From: Streptomyces sp. 378
Lineage (GTDB): Bacteria; Actinomycetota; Actinomycetes; Streptomycetales; Streptomycetaceae
Direction: 5' to 3'
NCBI RefSeq assembly: GCF_030124145.1
Contig: NZ_JASKMS010000008.1
Span: 62,001 to 126,000, forward strand
DNA: 64,000 bases
Numbering within the stretch: position 1 is the first letter of the stretch; each line of letters begins with the position of its first letter. Below, piece after piece: positions 18,822-27,742 of this stretch. Under the pieces are notes generated by a model. That model did not search any database. It was given only the letters and a program-made list of their open reading frames with translations, and was not told the origin of the DNA. A program made the position numbers and the translations under genes.

Positions 18822-19484
18822 GTGTCCGTTCTCCTCGAGCAGCCCGCAAGCCTGGTCGCCTACCGCCCGAACAAGCCGACCGCCATGGTGGTCGTGGCCG
18901 ACCCGCGCGTCCGCTCCACCGTCACCCGCCATCTGTGGGCGCTCGGTGTGCGCGATGTCATCGAGGCCTCGTCCATCGCGGAGGCTCGTCCCCGCATCGG
19001 CAACCCCCGCGACATCTGTGTCGCCGACGTCCACCTGCCGGATGGCTCCGGCCTCACCCTGCTGTCGGAGACCCGCGCCGCGGGCTGGCCCAACGGGCTC
19101 GCCCTCTCCGCCGCCGACGACATCGGCGCCGTGCGCAACGCACTCGCCGGCGGGGTGAAGGGTTACGTCGTCACCGGCACCCGCACCAACGTCGGACTCC
19201 CCACCCGCCCGGGCGCCGCCCCCATCGGCGCCGCCGCCGCCCGTCTGCACCGCCGCCCCCCGGGTGCCCCGAGCCACCCGGGCGGTTACCGCGAACTGTC
19301 CGGCCGTGAGGTCGAGGTGCTGCGGCTGGTCGCCGAAGGCCAGTCGAACAAGGCGATCGGCGTCTCGATGGGGCTGTCCGCCCTGACCGTCAAGAGCCAC
19401 CTCGCCCGCATCGCCCGCAAGCTCGGCACGGGCGACCGCGCCGGCATGGTCGCGGTGGCGCTGCGGACCGGGATCATCCACTGA
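18822..19484 (+). CDS. whiI: Sporulation response regulator WhiI
   Basis: A 220-residue orphan response regulator. The receiver domain (about residues 20-120) keeps the phospho-acceptor-like Asp69 (VADVHLPDGSG). Only one acidic residue remains at the N-terminal pocket (VVADPRV, Asp27), and Thr replaces the invariant Lys (GYVVTGT). This matches the atypical pocket described for WhiI. A LuxR-type helix-turn-helix follows at about 155-213 (LSGREVEVLRLVAEGQSNKAIG). In S. coelicolor, WhiI is needed for aerial hyphae to septate into spores. The gene order hemE-DUF3000-whiI-rnd supports the assignment. It has a GTG start with AGGAGG. Confidence 0.82.
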   Translation: MSVLLEQPASLVAYRPNKPTAMVVVADPRVRSTVTRHLWALGVRDVIEASSIAEARPRIGNPRDICVADVHLPDGSGLTLLSETRAAGWPNGLALSAADDIGAVRNALAGGVKGYVVTGTRTNVGLPTRPGAAPIGAAAARLHRRPPGAPSHPGGYRELSGREVEVLRLVAEGQSNKAIGVSMGLSALTVKSHLARIARKLGTGDRAGMVAVALRTGIIH

Positions 19485-19519
19485 CCCGCGCCGCCGTGAC
19501 CTCCCATGATCATTCGTCC

Positions 19520-19554
19520 ACGTGAACGGGATCGGGCTCCGGCCCTGTTCACGT
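19520..19554 (+). terminator. Hairpin downstream of whiI
   Basis: ACGTGAAC and GTTCACGT form an 8-bp stem with a G/C-rich inner part (GGG...CCC) 35 bp after the whiI stop. It is a plausible rho-independent-type terminator without a U-tract. Confidence 0.5.
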
Positions 19555-19670
19555 CACACACGGTTCGCGAACCCGCCGCTTCCCCGACATGACTGGTTTG
19601 CGACCCTGGGCCGCCCGCCGACGGAACGTTACGTCGGCGGGCGCTGTCCATACATGGATACCCTTGACAT

Positions 19671-20960
19671 GTGACCGACGCCCACGACACCGCAGCAGAC
19701 AGCCCACTGCGAACCACCGGAGGCGCTCCTCCGGACGACGGCGGATCTTCTGCTACGGAGGCGCCGACCCCTTTGCTGGAGCCGCGTGAGGGCATTCCGC
19801 CCGTCATCGCGGACGAGACCGCCCTGGCCCGGGTGATCGCCGCCTTCGAGGCGGGATCCGGGCCCGTCGCCGTCGACGCCGAGCGCGCGTCCGGCTACCG
19901 CTACGGGCAGCGCGCCTACCTCGTGCAGTTGCGCCGCGAGGGCGCCGGAACGGCCCTGATCGACCCCGTGGCCTGCCCCGACCTCTCCGCCCTCGGAGAC
20001 GCCCTGTCCGGCGTCGAGTGGGTGCTGCACGCCGCCACCCAGGACCTGCCCTGCCTGCGCGAGATAGGCATGGTGCCGACGCGGCTGTTCGACACGGAGC
20101 TGGCCGGGCGGCTCGCCGGGTTCCCCCGGGTCGGTCTCGGCGCGATGGTCGAGAGCGTGCTGGGCTTCGTCCTGGAGAAGGGCCACTCCGCCGTCGACTG
20201 GTCGACCCGGCCCCTGCCCGAGCCCTGGCTGCGGTACGCGGCGCTGGACGTCGAGCTGCTCGTCGACCTGCGTGACGCGCTGGAGAAGGAGCTGGACCGG
20301 CAGGGCAAGCTGGAGTGGGCCCGCCAGGAGTTCGACGCGATCGCCTCGGCTCCGCCGCCCGAGCCCCGCAAGGACCCGTGGCGGCGTACGTCCGGTATGC
20401 ACAAGGTGCGGCGACGACGGCAGCTGGCCGTCGTACGGGAGCTGTGGCAGACCCGGGACCGGATCGCGCAGCGGCGGGACGTGTCGCCGGGCAAGGTGCT
20501 CGGGGACGCGGCCATCGTGGAGGCCGCGCTGGCCCTTCCGGCGAGTGTGCAGGCGCTGGCCGCGCTGAACGGTTTCGGCCACCGCGTGGGCAAGCGGCAG
20601 CTGGAGCAGTGGCAGGCTGCGGTGGACCGGGCGAAGGCGCTGAGCGAGGCGCAGCTGCCGCAGCCGGGGTTGTCCGTGACCGGGCCTCCGCCGCCGCGGG
20701 CCTGGGCCGACAAGGACCCGGCGGCCGCGGCGCGGTTGTCCGCGGCCCGGGCCGGGGTGTCGGCGCTGGCCGAGCAGCTCGCCATGCCGCAGGAGAACCT
20801 GATCACGCCGGACACGGTGCGGCGGGTGTGCTGGGAGCCGCCGGCGGTGGTGGACGCCGGGTCGGTGGCGGCCGCCCTGGCCGGACATGGTGCGCGGCCG
20901 TGGCAGGTGGAGCAGGTGACGCCGGTGCTGGTGGAGGCCCTGTCCCCGAAGGAGGCCTGA
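19671..20960 (+). CDS. rnd: Ribonuclease D-like 3'-5' exonuclease with HRDC domain
   Basis: A 429-residue DEDD exonuclease. After a disordered 40-residue leader, the catalytic motifs are VAVDAERASG (Asp and Glu), HAATQDLPCL (Asp) and YAALDVELL (Tyr and Asp), the DEDDy set. An HRDC domain follows at about 215-295 (KVRRRRQLAVVRELWQTRD ... SPGKVLGDAAIVEAA). RNase D trims tRNA and other RNA 3' ends. It starts at GTG and converges with the mannoside transporter operon, with 9 bp between the stops. Confidence 0.9.
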   Translation: MTDAHDTAADSPLRTTGGAPPDDGGSSATEAPTPLLEPREGIPPVIADETALARVIAAFEAGSGPVAVDAERASGYRYGQRAYLVQLRREGAGTALIDPVACPDLSALGDALSGVEWVLHAATQDLPCLREIGMVPTRLFDTELAGRLAGFPRVGLGAMVESVLGFVLEKGHSAVDWSTRPLPEPWLRYAALDVELLVDLRDALEKELDRQGKLEWARQEFDAIASAPPPEPRKDPWRRTSGMHKVRRRRQLAVVRELWQTRDRIAQRRDVSPGKVLGDAAIVEAALALPASVQALAALNGFGHRVGKRQLEQWQAAVDRAKALSEAQLPQPGLSVTGPPPPRAWADKDPAAAARLSAARAGVSALAEQLAMPQENLITPDTVRRVCWEPPAVVDAGSVAAALAGHGARPWQVEQVTPVLVEALSPKEA

Positions 20961-20969
20961 GGAAGGCCG

Positions 20970-21800
20970 CTACTTCGTGGCCCCCCGGGTGAAACCGTTG
21001 TAGATGAACCGCTGGAGGAACAGAAAGACGATCAGAGTGGGGACGATGACGAGGATCGCTCCCGCCGAGATCGTCTCCCAGTGGGCGCCGAACGGGCCCT
21101 TGAAGCGGAACAGCGACGTCGAGATCACGCCAAGATCTTCGGAGGGCAGGTAGAGGAAGGGGATGTAGAAGTCGTTGTAGACGGTGATCCCCTTCACGAT
21201 CACGACCGTCGCGATCGCCGGTTTCAGCAGCGGGAAGATGACCTTGCGGTAGACCGTGAAGGCGTTGGCCCCGTCGATGCGGGCCGACTCGTCCAGGGAG
21301 ATCGGGATCGACCGGACGAACTGCAGGAAGATGTAGATCGAGACGATGTCCGTGCCCATGTAGAGGGCGATCGGCGCCCAGAGGCTGTCGAACATGCCGA
21401 AGCTGTTCACGATCTGGAAGGTGGCCACCTGGGTGGTCACTCCGGGGACCAGGGCGGCGACGAGGAACAGGGCCAGGACCGACGTACGGAAGCGGAACCG
21501 GAAGCGGTCGATGGCGTAGGCCGTCATCGACCCGATGAGGACGGTGCCGCCGATGGCCACGACCAGGATGATCGCGGTGTTGGCGAACGCCGAGAGCATC
21601 CGGCCGTCCTGGAACGCCGTCACGTAGTTGTGGAAGTTGAACGGGTCGTCGGGCAGCGTGAGCGCTCCGCTGCCGTCCGCCATCTCCCGCTCGGACTTGA
21701 GGGAGGTCAGCAGCACGGCGGCCAGCGGGAGCAGGACCACCGCGGTCGCGGCGATCAGCGACAGGTACACGAGGAGACGGCTCACCGCGCGGCGTGTCAT
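20970..21800 (-). CDS. Sugar ABC transporter permease (MalG type)
   Basis: A 276-residue inner-membrane protein with six predicted helices. The EAA loop, the contact site for the ATPase, is IPISLDESARIDGANAFTVYRKVIFPLLKPA. The ATG overlaps the stop of the upstream permease by 4 bp. Together with that permease and the binding protein it forms a CUT1-type uptake system. No ATPase is encoded here; a shared MsiK-type ATPase elsewhere is the usual streptomycete solution. The divergent beta-mannosidase suggests mannosides or manno-oligosaccharides as cargo. Confidence 0.9.
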   Translation of the reverse strand: MTRRAVSRLLVYLSLIAATAVVLLPLAAVLLTSLKSEREMADGSGALTLPDDPFNFHNYVTAFQDGRMLSAFANTAIILVVAIGGTVLIGSMTAYAIDRFRFRFRTSVLALFLVAALVPGVTTQVATFQIVNSFGMFDSLWAPIALYMGTDIVSIYIFLQFVRSIPISLDESARIDGANAFTVYRKVIFPLLKPAIATVVIVKGITVYNDFYIPFLYLPSEDLGVISTSLFRFKGPFGAHWETISAGAILVIVPTLIVFLFLQRFIYNGFTRGATK

Positions 21801-22741
21801 ACGAGGTCCACCTTGTCGTCGGGGGCGAGGCGCCGCTGCACCCAGGTCACCGCCAGGACGATCAGCAGCAGCACGACCGCGGCCGCCGAGGCGAGGCCCG
21901 TCTTGTTGAACTGGAAGGCGAGCTTCACGGTCTGGATCACGAACGTCTCGGTGCCGGTCGCGCCGCCGGTCATGATGTACGGGATCTCGAAGACCGACAG
22001 GGAGCCCGAGATCGACAGGATCACCGTCAGGGACAGGACCGGCTTGATGCCCGGCGCGATGATGTGGCGGAACTGGTGCCAGCGGTTCGCGCCGTCCAGC
22101 TCGGCCGCCTCGTACAGCTCCCCGGGGACCGACTGGATCGCCCCCAGGAAGAGGACGAAGTTCAGGCCCAGGTAGCGCCAGACGGAGACCGCCGCGAGGG
22201 ACGTGTTCGCCGAGGTGGGGCTCCCCAGCCACGCTCGGTCCGTCTCCACTCCGAGCAGGCCCAGCATCGAGTCGAGGGTGCCGCCGTCCTGGAAGAAGTA
22301 GAGGAAGACGAACCCGATCGCCACGCCGTTGATCAGGTACGGGAAGAACAGCACGCCCTTGAAGAAGTTCCGGAAGCGGACGTTGAAGCTGAGGATCGTG
22401 GCGAAGTAGAGCGCGGCGACGATCTGGATCACGGAGGCCGCCAGGTAGTAGCCGCTGACCCAGAAGACCTCGAACAGCTCGGAGCGGGTGAAGAGTTCGG
22501 CGTAGTTCTCGGTGCCCGTGTAGTGCAGTTCGGGGCTCACTCCGTCCCAGTCGGTGAAGCTGTACGCGACCATGTTGGCGATCGGCGCGTAGGTGAAGAC
22601 GATCAGCAGGGCGAGTGGGGCGAGCAGGAAGAGCCAGGGGGTGGCCCCGCGCCACCGACGGACCCGGCGCGGGGCGGGGGCCGGGGCGGTGGCCGCCCCC
22701 GCGGCGGCCGTGACGGCCGCCGTCTCGGTCGTGCCCGTCAT
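21797..22741 (-). CDS. Sugar ABC transporter permease (MalF type)
   Basis: A 314-residue membrane protein with a cytoplasmic Ala/Pro/Arg-rich leader and six helices starting at TPWLFLLAPLALLIVFTYAP. The EAA motif lies in ELYEAAELDGANRWHQFRHIIAPGIKP. The ATG overlaps the binding-protein stop by one base (TGATG), and the next gene overlaps its own stop, so all three genes are coupled. Partner of the MalG-type permease in the putative mannoside importer. Confidence 0.9.
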   Translation of the reverse strand: MTGTTETAAVTAAAGAATAPAPAPRRVRRWRGATPWLFLLAPLALLIVFTYAPIANMVAYSFTDWDGVSPELHYTGTENYAELFTRSELFEVFWVSGYYLAASVIQIVAALYFATILSFNVRFRNFFKGVLFFPYLINGVAIGFVFLYFFQDGGTLDSMLGLLGVETDRAWLGSPTSANTSLAAVSVWRYLGLNFVLFLGAIQSVPGELYEAAELDGANRWHQFRHIIAPGIKPVLSLTVILSISGSLSVFEIPYIMTGGATGTETFVIQTVKLAFQFNKTGLASAAAVVLLLIVLAVTWVQRRLAPDDKVDLV

Positions 22742-24054
22742 CAGTACCCCAGCGACTTCTGGGTCTCGGTCCACTTCTCACCGAGGCCGTCCAGGTAGTC
22801 GTCCGGGTCGCCCTTCCTGGCACCGCGGGCCATGTCCACGAGTTCCTGGCGGTAGTCGGGCTTGTTGATGCCGACCTCGGACTGGTTTTCGATGGTCTTC
22901 ACCTCGGCGCCCTTGCTGTCGTCGAGTTCGAGGAGCTTGACGCCCGCCTGCTCGTACGGCTTCAGGACGTCGGGCAGCGGGGCGTCCTTCAGCGGGGAGA
23001 GCGCCAGGTTGTCCCCGGCGTAGCCGGATTTCTCGGTGAACCAGTCGATCCAGGCCCGGGCGGCTTGCTTGTGCTCGGAGTGGATGTTGACGGCCTGGTT
23101 GTAGTCGGGTGACGTGACCGCGCAGAAGCTGCCGTCCTTCTGTGCGGGGAAGGGCATGAACCCGATGTCGTCCGGGTCGGTGCCGGCCTGCTTCGCCGCG
23201 CCGCGCATCTGGATGACCGCCCAGGAGCCGAGCCACATGGTGGCGATCTCGCCCTTGGCCAGCCGGGGCTTGGACGCCTCCCAGTTGGTGGTCGTCGGGT
23301 CCTTCTCGCTGAGCCCCTCGTGCACGATGTCGTACAGCAGGGTGTCGGCCACTCGCAGGTCGGCGCCCTCGGCCCAGGGATTGCCCTCGGCCAGCCTGGT
23401 GGTCGCCTGCTCGTCGCAGCTGACCGAGCCGTTCACCCCCGTCCACTGACTGAGCGGCCACTTGTCCTTGAAGTTGGTGTAGTAGGGGACCGCGTCGGTC
23501 TTCGACTTGATCGCCTTGAGCCCGGCGAGGAACTCATCCGGAGTGGTGGGCCAGTCGGTGACCCCCGCCTCGCTCCACACCCTCTTGTTGTAGATGAACC
23601 CGGGGACCGCGCCGAGCGGGCTCTGGCCGTAGACCTTGCCGCCGACGGCGGTGAAGTCCGTGAAGCGGTACTTCTTGCTCCGCTCCTCCCGGCTGCCCAG
23701 CGAGGCGAAGAACCGGGGGTAGTCCTTCTTCTGGATCACCGCGGGGATCATGAGGACGTCGCCGTAGTTCTCCGTGTTCATACGGATCTTGACTTCGCCC
23801 TCGTAGTCGGTGATGCCGTCGAACTCGACCTTCACCTTCGGGTACGTCCTGTTGAACTCGGCGGCGTACTTCTTCAGCGTCCCGTCCTGCACGAGGTCGG
23901 TCCGGTGGGTGAGCACGGTGATGGTCCCGTCGACCTGGGAGGGATCGTCGGGCGCCTCGGCGTCGGCGCCCTTCGAGGAGCCCCCGGTGCCGGTGCAGCC
24001 GGAGGCGAGCAGGGCGGCGCCCACGGCGAGGGCGAGGAGGGTACGGCGGTTCAT
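22741..24054 (-). CDS. Sugar ABC transporter substrate-binding lipoprotein
   Basis: A 437-residue extracellular protein anchored by a lipid. The signal peptide MNRRTLLALAVGAALLASGC ends in the lipobox, and an acidic/Ser-rich linker follows. The family-1 solute-binding fold starts near GTITVLTHRTDLVQ. Aromatic residues such as WPLSQW and IWLGSWAV-like MWLGSWAV are consistent with a sugar site. It is the first gene of the transporter operon, divergent from the GH2 beta-mannosidase across a region with two LacI-type operators, so the likely ligand is a beta-mannoside. Confidence 0.9.
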   Translation of the reverse strand: MNRRTLLALAVGAALLASGCTGTGGSSKGADAEAPDDPSQVDGTITVLTHRTDLVQDGTLKKYAAEFNRTYPKVKVEFDGITDYEGEVKIRMNTENYGDVLMIPAVIQKKDYPRFFASLGSREERSKKYRFTDFTAVGGKVYGQSPLGAVPGFIYNKRVWSEAGVTDWPTTPDEFLAGLKAIKSKTDAVPYYTNFKDKWPLSQWTGVNGSVSCDEQATTRLAEGNPWAEGADLRVADTLLYDIVHEGLSEKDPTTTNWEASKPRLAKGEIATMWLGSWAVIQMRGAAKQAGTDPDDIGFMPFPAQKDGSFCAVTSPDYNQAVNIHSEHKQAARAWIDWFTEKSGYAGDNLALSPLKDAPLPDVLKPYEQAGVKLLELDDSKGAEVKTIENQSEVGINKPDYRQELVDMARGARKGDPDDYLDGLGEKWTETQKSLGY

Positions 24055-24138
24055 GTGCGTCAGCTCCGTTCACGGAGGGGAACTCGGGACGGACGAGCAC
24101 GTGCGGTATGGCTGATTCGGAACTCTGACAGCGTGTAC

Positions 24139-24150
24139 TCAACCGGTAAA
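24139..24150. promoter_or_regulatory. LacI-type operator half-pair A in the mannoside divergent promoter
   Basis: TCAACCGGTAAA, a near-palindrome centred on CCGG. It shares the AACCGGT core with site B 57 bp away. It lies 85 bp upstream of the binding-protein gene. It is the likely target of the LacI regulator encoded next to the beta-mannosidase. Confidence 0.6.
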
Positions 24151-24195
24151 GTCCCAATCCCGCCAACGATGCGAAGCCGTCACTCGACTCTTCAC

Positions 24196-24207
24196 TGAAC
24201 CGGTTAA
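24196..24207. promoter_or_regulatory. LacI-type operator B just upstream of the beta-mannosidase
   Basis: TGAACCGGTTAA is an almost perfect palindrome around CCGG, sited 10 bp before the beta-mannosidase start and next to its GGGAG ribosome-binding site. Bound regulator here would block expression of the enzyme directly. Confidence 0.65.
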
Positions 24208-24217
24208 GGGAGTGGGC

Positions 24218-26587
24218 ATGCTGGAGGTCACACCGCTCGGCGAGGGATGGATCCTGCGGCACGACTCGGACACGCTGCCGGCCACCGTGCCGGGCTGCGT
24301 GCACACCGATCTGATGGCGGCCGGGCGGATCCCGGACCCGTTCCTCGGCCGCAACGAGACCGAGGTGGCCTGGGTGGGGCGCCGCGACTGGACGTACGAG
24401 CGGGAGATCGGCGGCTCGTGGGGGCAGGAGCAGACCGACCTGGTCTTCGACGGGCTCGACACCGTCGCCGAGATCTCCCTGGACGGGCGCCTGCTGGGGA
24501 AGGTGCGCAACATGCACCGCTCGTACCGGTTCGACGTGACGGGCCTGTCCGGGCTGCTGTCCGTGCGGTTCGTCTCCGCCTACGCCGAGGCCGAGGCCGT
24601 GCGGAGCCGACTGGGCGAACGGCCCGCCGCCTACGCCGAGCCCTACCAGTACCTGCGCAAGATGGCCTGCTCCTTCGGCTGGGACTGGGGGCCGACCCTG
24701 GTGACGGCCGGGATCTGGCGGCCGGTGCGCCTGGAGCACTGGTCGACGGCCCGGATCGCCCGGGTGCGCCCGCTGGTCACCGTCGAGGAGGGCACGGGCG
24801 TCGTCGAGCTGGCCGTCGACGTCGAGCGGACCCGGGTGGAGGCGCCGCTCACCGTGGAGGCGACCGTCGCCGGGGTGCGGGCGCGGGCGGAGATCGACGG
24901 GGCGGGCGGGACCGTACGGCTGCGGGTGCCGGACGCGCGCCTGTGGTGGCCGCGCGGCTACGGGGAACAACCGCTCTACGACGTCGAGTTGAGGCTGCTG
25001 CACGGCGCGGACGAACTGGACGTGTGGCGGCGGCGCATCGGTTTCCGCAGCGTGGGACTGGACCGGCGGCCCGATGCGCACGGCACGGACTTCACCCTCG
25101 TCGTCAACGGCGAGCGGCTCTTCGCGCGGGGCGTCAACTGGATCCCGGACCACGTCTTCCCGTCCCGCATCACCCGCGAGCGCTACCGGCGGCGGCTGGA
25201 GCAGGCGGCCGGTGCCGGTGTGGACCTCGTGCGGATCTGGGGCGGTGGGATCTACGAGAGCGAGGACTTCTACGACGCCTGCGACGAACTCGGCCTGCTG
25301 GTCTGGCAGGACTTCCCGTTCGCCTGCGCGGCCTACCCGGAGGAGCAACCGCTGCGCGGCGAGGTGGAGGCCGAGGCGCGGGAGAACGTCGTACGGCTGA
25401 TGCCGCATCCCTCGCTCGTGCTGTGGAACGGCAACAACGAGAACCTGTGGGGCTTCCGGGACTGGGAGTGGGAGCCGCGGCTGGCCGGGGACTCCTGGGG
25501 CGAGGGCTACTACCTGGGCCTCCTGCCGCGGGTGGTGGCCGAGTCGGACCCGACCCGGCCCTACACGGCGGGGAGCCCCTGGTCCGGTTCCTGGCGGCAC
25601 CACCCGAACGACCCGGCGCACGGCACCCACCACTCGTGGGAGGTGTGGAACCGGGAGGACTACGCGGACTACCGGCTCAGCGTGCCCCGGTTCGTCGCGG
25701 AGTTCGGCTGGCAGGCGCCGCCCGCGTACGCCACCCTGCGCCGCGCCCTGCCCGGGGAGGAGCTCGCGCCGGACTCCCCCGGCATGCTGCACCACCAGAA
25801 AGCGGACGACGGCAACGGCAAGCTGGAGCGAGGGCTCCGGCGGCACTTCGCCCTGCCGGAGGGGGACTTCGACCGGTGGCACTACCTCACGCAGCTCAAC
25901 CAGGCGCGGGCCGTCGCGGCCGGGATCGAGCACTGGCGCTCCCACTGGCCGGTGTGCGCGGGCACGATCGTCTGGCAGCTCAACGACTGCTGGCCGGTGA
26001 CGTCCTGGGCGGCGATCGACGGGGACGGCCGGGAGAAGCCGCTGTACCACGAGCTGAAGCGGTTGTACGCGGACCGGCTGCTGACCATCCGGCCGGGGGA
26101 CGGCGGGCTGGAGCTGGCCGCCGTCAACCAGGCAGCGGACGACTGGCGGGAAACGCTGACCCTGCGGCGGCTCTCCGTCGAGGGCGAGGTGCTGGGGCGG
26201 GCGGATGTCGAACTGACGGCCGCCAAGCGGACCGTGGCGCGTGTCGACGTACCGCGCGAGCTGGCGCCCGACGGGCCGAAGGAGTTCCTGGTCGCCGATG
26301 CGGGCAGGCTGCGGGCGGTGCACTTTCCCGTGCCCGACCGCGACGTCCCCTATCCCGCCCCGCGGTTCGACGTCGCCCTCACTCCGGACGGCATCACCGT
26401 GACCGCCCGCACCCTGGTCCGGGACCTGCTCCTGCAGGCCGACCGGCTGGAGCCCGGGGCGCGCGCCGACCGGGGCCTGGTCACGCTGCTGCCGGGCGAA
26501 GAGGTGACCATCGGCGTGCGCGGCTGGAAGACTCCGGACCCGGAGACCGCTCGTTCTGCCCTGTACTGCGTGGAGCCCACCCGATGA
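24218..26587 (+). CDS. GH2 beta-mannosidase
   Basis: A 789-residue cytoplasmic glycoside hydrolase that cleaves terminal beta-mannose from manno-oligosaccharides. The GH2 jelly-roll begins VTPLGEGWILRHD. The mannosidase-type KMACSFGWDWGPTLVTAGIW block follows near residue 150. The catalytic acid/base is Glu408 (WNGNNENLW) and the nucleophile Glu495 (EFGWQAPP). There is no signal peptide, so substrates arrive through the divergent transporter. The ATG with GGGAG 5 nt upstream is preferred over a GTG 6 bp earlier. Its stop overlaps the start of the LacI gene (ATGA). Confidence 0.92.
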   Translation: MLEVTPLGEGWILRHDSDTLPATVPGCVHTDLMAAGRIPDPFLGRNETEVAWVGRRDWTYEREIGGSWGQEQTDLVFDGLDTVAEISLDGRLLGKVRNMHRSYRFDVTGLSGLLSVRFVSAYAEAEAVRSRLGERPAAYAEPYQYLRKMACSFGWDWGPTLVTAGIWRPVRLEHWSTARIARVRPLVTVEEGTGVVELAVDVERTRVEAPLTVEATVAGVRARAEIDGAGGTVRLRVPDARLWWPRGYGEQPLYDVELRLLHGADELDVWRRRIGFRSVGLDRRPDAHGTDFTLVVNGERLFARGVNWIPDHVFPSRITRERYRRRLEQAAGAGVDLVRIWGGGIYESEDFYDACDELGLLVWQDFPFACAAYPEEQPLRGEVEAEARENVVRLMPHPSLVLWNGNNENLWGFRDWEWEPRLAGDSWGEGYYLGLLPRVVAESDPTRPYTAGSPWSGSWRHHPNDPAHGTHHSWEVWNREDYADYRLSVPRFVAEFGWQAPPAYATLRRALPGEELAPDSPGMLHHQKADDGNGKLERGLRRHFALPEGDFDRWHYLTQLNQARAVAAGIEHWRSHWPVCAGTIVWQLNDCWPVTSWAAIDGDGREKPLYHELKRLYADRLLTIRPGDGGLELAAVNQAADDWRETLTLRRLSVEGEVLGRADVELTAAKRTVARVDVPRELAPDGPKEFLVADAGRLRAVHFPVPDRDVPYPAPRFDVALTPDGITVTARTLVRDLLLQADRLEPGARADRGLVTLLPGEEVTIGVRGWKTPDPETARSALYCVEPTR

Positions 26588-27621
26588 CGGCAACGCCGAC
26601 CCCTCGCGTCACCATCAAGGACGTCGCCGCGCGCGCCGGTGTGTCCAAGGGCGCGGTGTCCCTCGCCTTCAACCACAAGCCCGGTCTGTCGGAGGCCACC
26701 CGGGACCGGATCTTCCTCGCGGCCCGGGAGCTGGGCTGGGCGCCGAGCCTCACGGCGCGGACGCTGGCCGGATCGCGGGTGGACGTGGTCGGTCTCGCCG
26801 TGTGCCGGCCGGCGCGGGTGCTCGGCCTGGAGCCCTGGTACATGGAGTTCGTCTCGGGCGTGCAGAGCGTGCTGACCGAGCACTCCAGTTCGCTGCTGCT
26901 GCGACTCGTGCGGAACATGGACGAGGAGGTGGCCGTCCAGGGGGCGTGGTGGCGGGGTCGGCAGATCGGCGGGTCGATCCTCGTCGACTTCCGGGCCGAC
27001 GACCCCCGTCCGGCCCTGGCGGAGCGCCTGGGGATGCCGGTGGTCGCCGTCGGGCACCCCTCGCTGACCGGGGGGCTCACCTCGGTGTGGACGGACGACG
27101 CCACGGCCGTGACGGAGGCGGTGCGGTATCTGGCCGCGCTCGGGCACCGGCGGGTCGCCCGGGTGGGCGGGGCGGCGGAGCTCGGGCACACGGCGATCCG
27201 GACGGCCGCGTTCGACGAGGCGGCCGGGGCACTGGCACTGGCCGGGGCGTGGCAGGTCGCGACGGACTTCTCGGGGGACGCGGGGGCGCGGGCGACCCGG
27301 TCGCTGCTGACCGCCGCGCCGGGCGACCGGCCGACGGCGATCGTGTACGACAACGACATCATGGCGGTGGCGGGGCTGTCGGTGGCGGCGGAGATGGGGC
27401 TGCGGGTGCCTCAGGACGTGTCGCTGCTGGCCTGGGACGACTCGCAGTTGTGCCGACTGACGCACCCGACCCTGTCGGCGATGAGCCATGACGTGCACGG
27501 GTTCGGGGCGGAGGTGGCCCGGACGCTGTTCTCGGTGCTCACCGGGGGTGAGGCCGGGTCGCATCCGGTGCCCACTCCCGTGCTGACTCCCCGGGGCTCC
27601 ACGGCACCGCCGAAGGTGTGA
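26584..27621 (+). CDS. LacI-family regulator of the mannoside locus
   Basis: A 345-residue repressor with an N-terminal LacI helix-turn-helix (VTIKDVAARAGVSKGAVSLAFN), hinge helix region (ARTLAGSR) and periplasmic-binding-like effector domain ending in the common VSLLAWDDS ... MSHDVHGFG pattern. It is coupled to the beta-mannosidase through ATGA. Two matching CCGG-centred operators lie in the divergent promoter upstream, so it most likely represses both arms until a mannoside or mannose derivative binds. Confidence 0.88.
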   Translation: MTATPTPRVTIKDVAARAGVSKGAVSLAFNHKPGLSEATRDRIFLAARELGWAPSLTARTLAGSRVDVVGLAVCRPARVLGLEPWYMEFVSGVQSVLTEHSSSLLLRLVRNMDEEVAVQGAWWRGRQIGGSILVDFRADDPRPALAERLGMPVVAVGHPSLTGGLTSVWTDDATAVTEAVRYLAALGHRRVARVGGAAELGHTAIRTAAFDEAAGALALAGAWQVATDFSGDAGARATRSLLTAAPGDRPTAIVYDNDIMAVAGLSVAAEMGLRVPQDVSLLAWDDSQLCRLTHPTLSAMSHDVHGFGAEVARTLFSVLTGGEAGSHPVPTPVLTPRGSTAPPKV

Positions 27622-27652
27622 CCTTCACCGCTCCCCCTGTCAGGACTGTGCA

Positions 27653-27673
27653 GCTACGTTACTCATAAGTAGC
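27653..27673. promoter_or_regulatory. Palindromic candidate operator upstream of fadA
   Basis: TACT-CATA-AGTA is a perfect inverted repeat, enclosed by outer GCTAC and GTAGC arms that are also complementary. It sits about 70 bp before fadA in an AT-richer patch. Its size fits a TetR-type fatty-acid-responsive repressor, but the regulator is not encoded nearby. Confidence 0.5.
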
Positions 27674-27742
27674 ATGGAGTCTGAGCGCGCGCTCAGCGCA
27701 TCGCAGCAGCAATGCAGATCCTGACCCTGGAGGAGAGCCATC

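Noticed and set aside
23534..26593. A 1,019-codon minus-strand frame opposite the beta-mannosidase
   Set aside because: Shadow of a gene with visible catalytic residues on the other strand.
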